Positions 57,750 to 64,000 of a stretch of DNA of 64,000 nt are shown in pieces (within the stretch, counting starts at the first letter, position 1; each line of letters opens with the position of its first letter). The notes under the pieces are model-generated. The model did not search any database and was not told the DNA's origin. It was given only the letters and a program-made list of their open reading frames with translations. Source of the DNA: Corbicula japonica (lineage: Eukaryota; Mollusca; Bivalvia; Venerida; Cyrenidae); contig JAZAYU010000364.1 of NCBI GenBank assembly GCA_038501625.1, positions 186,001 through 250,000 of the forward strand, read 5' to 3'. The position numbers and the translations under genes are program-made.

Positions 57750-58635
57750 ACCAGGGATGAGATTTGTCTGCAATTTTCCCAATCCACTTTTGGCGCAAGT
57801 ACTGGTTGAAAACCCAGGAAGCAGTCATAGAGCGTGATTAATATTAGGTGGAAGAACTTGTTTCACAATCAATGTTAAATATAAGCAGTATTTCAATTTT
57901 ATAAAGTATAGGATTAAGATAGGCCAAACATCAGGAAATGTAGGTATGAAGTGCAGATTCCTGTCTAGGGTCACCAGGGATGAGATTTGTCTGCAATTTT
58001 CCCAATCCACTTTTGGCGCAAGTACTGGTTGAAAACCCAGGAAGCAGTCATAGAGCGTGATTAAAATTAGTTGGAAGAACTTGTTTCACAATTGATGTAA
58101 AATATAAGCAGTATTTCAATTTTATAAAGTATAGGATTAAGATAGGCAAAACGCCAGGAAATGTAGGTATGAAGTGCAGATTCCTGTCTAGGGTCACCAG
58201 GGATGAGATTCGTCTGCAATTTTCCCAATCCACTTTTGGCGCAAGTACTGGTTGAAAACCCAGGAAGCAGTCATAGAGCGCAATTAATAGTAGTTGGAAG
58301 AACTTGTTTCACAATTGATGTAAAATATAAGCAGTATTTCAATTTTATAAAGTATAGGATTAAGATAGGCCAAACATCAGGAAATGTAGGTATGAAGTGC
58401 AGATTCCTGTCTAGGGTCACCAGGGATGAGATTCGTCTGCAATTTTCCCAATCCACTTTTGGCGCAAGTACTGGTTGAAAACCCAGGAAGCAGTCATAGA
58501 GCGTGATTAATATTAGTTGGAAGAACTTGTTTCACAATCGATGTAAAAAATAAGCAGTATTTAAATTTTATAAAGTATAGGATCAAGATCGGCCAAACAT
58601 CAGGAAATGTAGGTATGAAGTGCAGATTCTTAAGT
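57750..58635 (+). repeat. Four 223-bp tandem units with a SINE-like body
   Basis: Units start at about 57750, 57973, 58196 and 58419. Each begins ACCAGGGATGAGATT and contains TTTTCCCAATCCACTTTTGG, AAAACCCAGGAAGCAGTCAT and AGAGCGNNATTAAT. The remaining roughly 130 bp (ATAAGCAGTATTTCAATTTT, AAATGTAGGTATGAAGTGCA) is unit-specific. The first part is the body of the SINE-like element at 48880-49060. Confidence 0.9.
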
Positions 58636-58813
58636 ATCTATGATACTTTATGATATTTTTGGATTCCTAAGTAAATTTTAATATTTTATGATATTTTTGG
58701 ATTCTTAAGTAAATTTTGCTAGGACCTCGTTCATTCATTTATTCATACCAACTCTTATGACAATAACACAGTTATTTCTTCTCTTTCTTCTCTTCTACCC
58801 ATATAGTCAAGGA

Positions 58814-59312
58814 AATTAGAAACACAACTTCTTTAAACACAAAATATATTTTGTGTTTTAAGATGTTGTGTTTCTATATCATTAAAAAAATAAGAAACAC
58901 AATGTCTTTAAACACAGAATATATTTTGTTTTTAAAGAAGTTGTGTACATATAATATACTTAAAGCAATTAGAAATGCATCTTCTTTAAACATGAAATAT
59001 TTCATGTTTAAAGAAGTTACGTTTCTAATTTCTTCAACAAAATATAATATACTTGAAGCAGTTAGAAATGCAACTTTTTAAACACGAAATATTTTGTGTT
59101 AAAGATGTTGCGTTTCTAATTTCTTTAACTATATAATATACTTAAAGCAGTTAGAAACGCACTGTCTTTAAACATGAAATATTTCGTGTTTAAAGAAGTT
59201 CTGTTTCTAATTTATTTAACTATATATAATATACTTAAAGCAGTTAGAAACACAACTGCTTTAAACATGAAATATTTCGTGTTTAAAGAAGTTGCGTTTC
59301 TGATTTATTTAA
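58814..59312. repeat. Array of six tandem hairpins
   Basis: About every 90 bp there is a palindrome of the form TAGAAACGCA..CTTTAAACATGAAATATTTCGTGTTTAAAG..GCGTTTCTA, centred near 58848, 58923, 59005, 59089, 59184 and 59275. They are separated by spacers such as ATATAATATACTTAAAGC. Units have diverged but the pairing is largely kept. No gene is seen. Confidence 0.88.
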
Positions 59313-59434
59313 GTATATTTTGCTTGCATATATGTATATATTTATTGTATTATATTAGGTTGTTAATAAGTGTTAAGGTTGATCTCCCATATTGTACACC
59401 TGAGTGACATCCAAAAATTTTTTCTTAATTTTGC

Positions 59435-59545
59435 AGATAGGTGCTCAAGATCCTTGACCTGCCAGCTGTTTTCCAGTCCCAAATCACATACTTGAGATTT
59501 GAGACTGGACCCCAGTTTCAGTTTAATGATCTTGAGCTCCTGTCT
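59435..59545. repeat. Foldback element related to the 19283 hairpin
   Basis: GGTGCTCAAGATCCTTGACC pairs imperfectly with AATGATCTTGAGCTCC. TTGAGATTTGAGACTGG is shared with the 19283-19416 hairpin family. Confidence 0.65.
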
Positions 59546-59644
59546 ATTTCCTGAAAAAAAACATTTCACCGACTAGATTTTTTATTATTTTTCTACATTT
59601 TGAATCTCTTTCATAAGACATTCCAGAAAAATCAGTTTTTGCTT

Positions 59645-59750
59645 ATAGGTGCTCAAGATGCTTAACCTGCCACTGTTTTCCTGTCTCAAATCAGATACTT
59701 GAGATTTGAGTCTCGACTCCTGTTTCAGTTTTATGATCTTGAGCTCTTTT
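59645..59750. repeat. Second foldback copy of the same family
   Basis: GGTGCTCAAGATGCTTAACC and TTATGATCTTGAGCTC frame TCCTGTCTCAAATCAGATAC and TTGAGATTTGAGTCTCGAC. It lies about 200 bp from the previous copy. Confidence 0.65.
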
Positions 59751-59885
59751 TGTTAGGATTGGATTGTCATGCAAGGTTTTTTTTTTTAATTTTTCTTTTG
59801 TATAGTTGTGTGTTATTTTATTGTTTTTGTTTTTAATATGGTTTTTATCATACTGGTAAAAAGTTTAAATTTATGCTCTGAAGTT

Positions 59886-60113
59886 AATGGGATACAAGTG
59901 TTGTATATCCATGTGTAAAAGTGTAGATCCAGATCGGCTGGTACATCCATGCCACCTTGTCAGGACCTGCATTGTTCGCTTTTTGATTCATAAGGTTATT
60001 TGAACCAAGAAGCAAACAGTGTAGATCCTGATGAGATGGCATGGATGTACCAGCTGATCTGGATCTATACTATTTGCACATGTGATAAAACCTGTTTATA
60101 TGAAGTAAAGGGT
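59886..60113. mobile_element. TTAACCC foldback MITE
   Basis: GTGTAGATCCAGATCGGCTG, TTGTCAGGACCTGCATTG, CAGTGTAGATCCTGATGAG and GCTGATCTGGATCTATACT are present. The left outer end is eroded and the right end is AAGTAAAGGGTTTA. Confidence 0.82.
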
Positions 60114-60146
60114 TTATTTAAATCTCTGAAAATTTAAAACCTTCAA

Positions 60147-60147
<1 letters not shown>

Positions 60148-60178
<31 letters not shown>

Positions 60179-60181
60179 GTG
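60148..60181 (+). repeat. Poly-T/poly-G tract
   Basis: About nine T are followed by about 22 G. Length errors are likely here. Confidence 0.85.
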
Positions 60182-60355
60182 CAAAAATTACACTGGTTGA
60201 TCATTTTCAAATTCGGTTTTATATTCACATTCATTTGATTTCCTTTTAATGGGGATTTATCTTTTTACCAGTTTTGTTTTAATGTTTCATTTATGTATTG
60301 TGTTGTATTAAAGGTATTAAATAAAATAACCAGCTGCAGTGATGAAGTCTTACAG

Positions 60356-60487
60356 CAGTACTCCTACAACAGTCTGTACCCCTACAACAGAAGGTCGAAA
60401 CTGCACCAAAAGGAGTACTCCTACAATCGTAGGGGGTTAGTGCATCACAAGGTCTATACCCCCGGTCTGTACCTGCTACAAACGTAG
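60356..60487 (+). CDS. Candidate Tyr-rich terminal exon
   Basis: After a possible acceptor TCTTACAG|CAG, a 43-codon frame in relatively GC-rich DNA contains QYSYNSLYPYNRRSK and later KEYSYNRRGL. It ends in TAG at 60485-60487. The phase matches the exit of the candidate exon at 57376-57422. A second frame (VLLQQSVPLQQK, then GVLLQS and stop) is also open, so the choice is uncertain. No family was recognised. Confidence 0.25.
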   Translation, partial: QYSYNSLYPYNRRSKLHQKEYSYNRRGLVHHKVYTPGLYLLQT

Positions 60488-60549
60488 GAGGAAACTTACC
60501 AGCAAGGAGTGGGGAACTCTGCACCGCACGCAAGGTCTGACCAGCATAC

Positions 60550-60660
60550 CAGTGATGAACAGACAATCTTGATTGTATTATTTGATTGTAGCATGCAATG
60601 ACTGACTTAAGATCTGAGTTATTTGATCGTAGCATGCAATGACGGACTTAAGATCCATAT
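60550..60660 (+). repeat. Tandem duplication of about 45 bp
   Basis: TTATTTGATTGTAGCATGCA then ATGACTGACTTAAGATC is repeated once with few changes (second copy with GATCGTAG and GACGGAC). Confidence 0.8.
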
Positions 60661-62449
60661 TCATTAATAAAATTTTAACTTAATATGTACAGTAAGGAGC
60701 CTTTTGATCTGGAATTAACATCTGTTCATGCACTAAACAAGATTTTAATTTAATATTCAGTTATAAAGTCTTTACTATTAATAAATGATTATCTACAGAG
60801 TATTAATCACAGCTTGTGTCACATTTTCAACCAGTGTAGACCCAAATTGCCTGCACATATGAGCAGTATGATTAGGTTCTACAATGTCAGTTTCTGAAAA
60901 ACATCCCAATTAAAATATTAGTTAATTACAATTATTTGGCATGTGGTGATTTAGTATAAAATTATGCAATTAATATTATTAATACAATTAATATAATACA
61001 ATATAATAGAATAGAAAATAAAATATAATACAATACTTAGAATTCAGAGGTGATTACATTAACTTGGCATCTGGCAGCTTACTATAATATCAAATATAAA
61101 ATAATTAAATGTAAGATAAGATTATCCGAGGCCAACAATAATAATATTGTTAAAGTCTCTGACCTTAGGATTAAGATGATTTTGTGGCCTTTCAAAAAGC
61201 ATAAATAATTCTAATTTCAATTTAAATTTACATTTGAAGTCCTGGTCAAACTGCACTGTGCACCTACAACAAACCCTTGCTTAACTTATAGGTTTGGTCA
61301 TCTTAAACCTCATGATAGGGTATGTGGTCAGAGAAATAATAAAACAAATAAAATTAATGTAATTTAAATAAAGTTTGTATTTATTAATGTCATGATGATG
61401 AACATACATTTTACTGTTTAAATAATCAAACGAGAATTTGCTGTCGAATCTGGCTTGAAACAATATGTCAGCATTATGCAATACTTTGGTTGTTGAGGAC
61501 AAGATTCTGAGTAATATTGTCAAACAGTTTTTTTTGCTGTTAGGTAAAGTTTGTTGCAAGATTTTGGCTGTTAAACAAGATTTTGGCTTTTTGGTAATAC
61601 ATACCATTTTGGCAGTTAGGTTAACATGAATGCTACTTAATATAATATGTTCCTGTTAGGATAAAGCTTTCTTAAGGTGCACAGGTTACTTCTCATGGTG
61701 TAAGGCAACACACTTGCTGCATTAGCAGTAGGAATTCCATGTTCAAGTCATGGTGAGAAGATGCTGCACACTTTCGAAAAGCCATTAGTCTACAATTTTT
61801 TTGTAATTATTTTATTTAAGTGTTTAATATAATATAAACTGTATCAAAACCATCGACTGAAAGAGAAAGAAGATATATATATATAAACAGAGAAGACTGT
61901 TTATACGAGACAGTTTGTTTATCAGGTATCAAACACAAACAATAAAGCAAAGTTTTCTATCATTCTACAATTATTGTTGGTGGAAATTTTAAGGATTACA
62001 AGTAGAAATGTTTTATTACTGATGCTAAATTTTAAAACAAGAATTTGTAAACAAATTCATTTACCATTTCTGTTAAAAATGACCTATCATTTTCACAAGT
62101 GTTTTGACACTGTGTAATTAAAAAAATGTACAAATTAGTATCAGAGATTAAAAAAATCAGACTTCAAGGAAATATCAAAAACATTTTTTGTCAACAATAA
62201 CCATGTACTTCAGTCAAACCTGTGCTAAAGACAACCTTAAAGAAGACTAGCTGTGAATAAAGATCATATTTTTGTGCCAACTGACTGATTTATAGAAAAA
62301 AGTCAAATGTGAACAAAGACCACCTGCATTTACAAATCACTTAAGGGTTTTCAAAGGAGTGGTACCTAAAGACTGGTTTGACTGTAATTAAGATACACAA
62401 ACTTTTAAGACAATTTGTAATAAATAGATGTTGAAATATAATTGTTTTT
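60661..62449. other. AT-rich sequence, no supported gene
   Basis: A diverged MITE fragment may lie at 60825-60895 (AACCAGTGTAGACCCAAATT). A run of AATATAAT motifs lies near 60960-61040 and (TA)n near 61873-61884. Short ORFs have no coding signal. Confidence 0.4.
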
Positions 62450-62686
62450 CATCCTTTCCTCCATATATATGCATATTAACACGTGTGAGACCAGTATTGA
62501 TCCAGATCAGCTGGCACATCCATGTCGTCTGATCAGGATCTGCACTGGTCGCTTTTTGGTCAGAAATAAACTAATGATGAAAAAGCGAACAGTGCAAATC
62601 CTGATCAGATGGCATGGATATGCCGACTGATCTGGGTCTACACTGTTTGCCTGCGCAATAAAGTTGTTATTGGAGGAAAGGGTTAA
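62450..62686. mobile_element. TTAACCC foldback MITE
   Basis: The left end is ATCCTTTCCTCCATATATAT and the right end is TTGGAGGAAAGGGTTAA. The stems CCAGATCAGCTGGCACATCC and GATCAGGATCTGCACTGG are intact. Confidence 0.9.
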
Positions 62687-63039
62687 ATGTGCTTTACTTG
62701 TTTTTCGAATAAGAGATTTAATTAGGCCAGAAGCCTTCCGGTGGATGGTTTCGAAAGGGAGAAGCAAGAAAATTTTGACAAGGAAAAGAGAGATGGGAGA
62801 GAGAACAAAAACTGTATATCTTGACATAATGTTTACTAATTATCTTATCCAGAGTCTGTGTAAGAGCTGCCACTGGACCCAGATTTTTGTTCAGATTTAT
62901 GTAAACTAAGACTGTTGGGTATTGTAATATTCTAGCTAATAGGTTAAATATACACAAAAGGCATTTATGTTAGGAACAGATGAAAACATTTTACAATTTT
63001 AAAATATAGAATTTGATGTGTTCTTTCGACCAGTTAATG

Positions 63040-63112
63040 TCAGTTGACATTTCAGCCAATCAGATGCTTGAGATTTGAGACTGGTTTCCAATCTCAGTTT
63101 TATATCCTTAAG
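63040..63112 (+). repeat. Half copy of the 19283 hairpin family
   Basis: CATTTCAGCCAATCAGATGC, TTGAGATTTGAGACTGGTTT and CTCAGTTTTATATCCTTAAG match one arm of the hairpin at 19283-19416. The partner arm is absent. Confidence 0.75.
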
Positions 63113-64000
63113 CCTTTGGCCATCATATTTCAGTTGATTTTCTCTTTAAAATTGTTTCGTATAAATTAAAAAAATAGATTTTGAATAGATTTGATGGTGT
63201 GTGAATATTAGGGATCAGCTATCCAATTCTTAGAATTAGATGTTTTGGCAAAGCAAGTGTTTTAATTATCACATTTTTCCCGAACAGTTTCAAAATTCTC
63301 TTAGATCAAATAACTTAGAGGAGTTTTTTTTATCTATTCTTGAACTTTAGTTAATACTTGTAATGTATTTCAGATTTATTGTGAAAGTAATTCCTAAAAT
63401 CTCAAAGAGACTGGAAATCAAACACACAAACAAGCATTATTACAGTTTGATTTTAAGGATTATCAAAATTGCACAGAGGAACAAGAACACTGTTTTTAGC
63501 CCTTTGGTTAAACAAACTCAAATGTCAATATCTTCATCATTTTTGGAGATGTGTTGATGAACATTGGACATGTGACAGATATAAGGCCATACAATCAGAC
63601 AGTGGGGTAATGATTTTTGATAATTGATTTTTTATGCATATTATTATATAATAATACATATTATTTTGTTATATATTATTTTAGTTCAGACATGGAAAAT
63701 GGCTATTTTTACTTTCATTTTTGGTCTAAATTTATTAAGTTTTTTATCCTGAATTTGAATTGAATAGATAGAATTAAGGGATTTAAGAAAGATATGTCAG
63801 TAATTTGGATGAATTTAACTCCACCACCAATGAATGAAAATTGATATACTTCATTGTAGTAGATATGCCATAGGGAAGGACATGAGTTGTAAATTACTGA
63901 AATTAAGGCCAGATTTCCTGATGGATGGTACACAATGCTTGCACATAGACTAAGGTATATCTTGTAAGTTTCCAGTGTTGAACCTTAGCCTTAAGTCATC
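63113..64000. other. No supported feature
   Basis: This is AT-rich sequence with small ORFs only. No repeats or splice-flanked frames were found. Confidence 0.4.

Noticed and set aside
60291..60635. 114-codon - strand ORF
   Set aside because: It overlaps a better splice-flanked + strand frame and has no recognisable feature. Neither is strong.
61680..61775. Possible tRNA-like sequence (GTTCAAGTCATGG)
   Set aside because: Only a B-box-like fragment is present. No cloverleaf could be built by eye.

Overview
The window looks like animal nuclear DNA, most likely from a bivalve mollusc. It is AT-rich, almost free of long coding ORFs, crowded with short foldback transposons and minisatellites, and carries a repeat type with phrases such as 'AAAACTAGGTCACTAGGTCA' and 'TTTAGCTCACTTGAGCC' that I associate with bivalve genomes. 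The species call is inference. No bacterial features, CRISPR arrays, rRNA or convincing tRNA genes were seen.

The dominant structure is a huge inverted duplication. A left arm (about 3115-24723) is repeated in reverse complement as a right arm (about 30767-53143). Between them lie about 5.5 kb of unique left-contig sequence (24724-30266) and exactly 500 N (30267-30766). The arms are near-identical in shared stretches but differ by clean transposon insertions, minisatellite copy number and block indels. This fits two haplotypes of one very heterozygous locus scaffolded head to head across a gap. A real palindrome is the alternative.

Genes are few. The best supported is a three-exon gene on the + strand of the right half (45978-55118, predicted 271 aa, no recognised domain). 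It has a TATA box, a short arginine-rich amphipathic N-terminus, a Ser-Ala-Asp-Trp/Arg repeat tract and an acidic C-terminus. Its first two exons are duplicated without change on the - strand of the left arm (9489-10028), but the third exon is not within the window there. A second TATA-containing first exon (20179-20359 on +, mirrored at 35689-35869 on -) encodes 60 residues with a Cys-rich start and a basic helix. Its remaining exons were not found. Both promoters contain CACGTG and TGACGTG.

Mobile elements can often be read precisely because one arm has the empty site. The right arm alone carries a 2036-bp Transib/RAG-type non-autonomous element (36347-38382, CACGGTG termini, 5-bp AAATC duplication), a 562-bp TA-flanked element (34091-34652) and a 347-bp CAG...CTG element (51680-52026). 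The left arm alone carries a 505-bp CAG...CTG element with a 5-bp duplication (8706-9210) and a 690-bp TTAA foldback element (10489-11178). A roughly 240-bp family with TTAACCC ends and nested AGATC palindromes is scattered about every 3-4 kb. One copy has grown into a 47-bp minisatellite (13025-14297 left, 43024-43919 right) whose long open frames are artefacts of the repeat.

The unique right end (53144-64000) holds exon 3, a CTAGGCGG minisatellite with three copies of a roughly 370-bp unit (55280-57260), four 223-bp tandem units built on a SINE-like body (57750-58630), an array of six small hairpins (58814-59312), more foldback copies and long AT-rich stretches without visible features.
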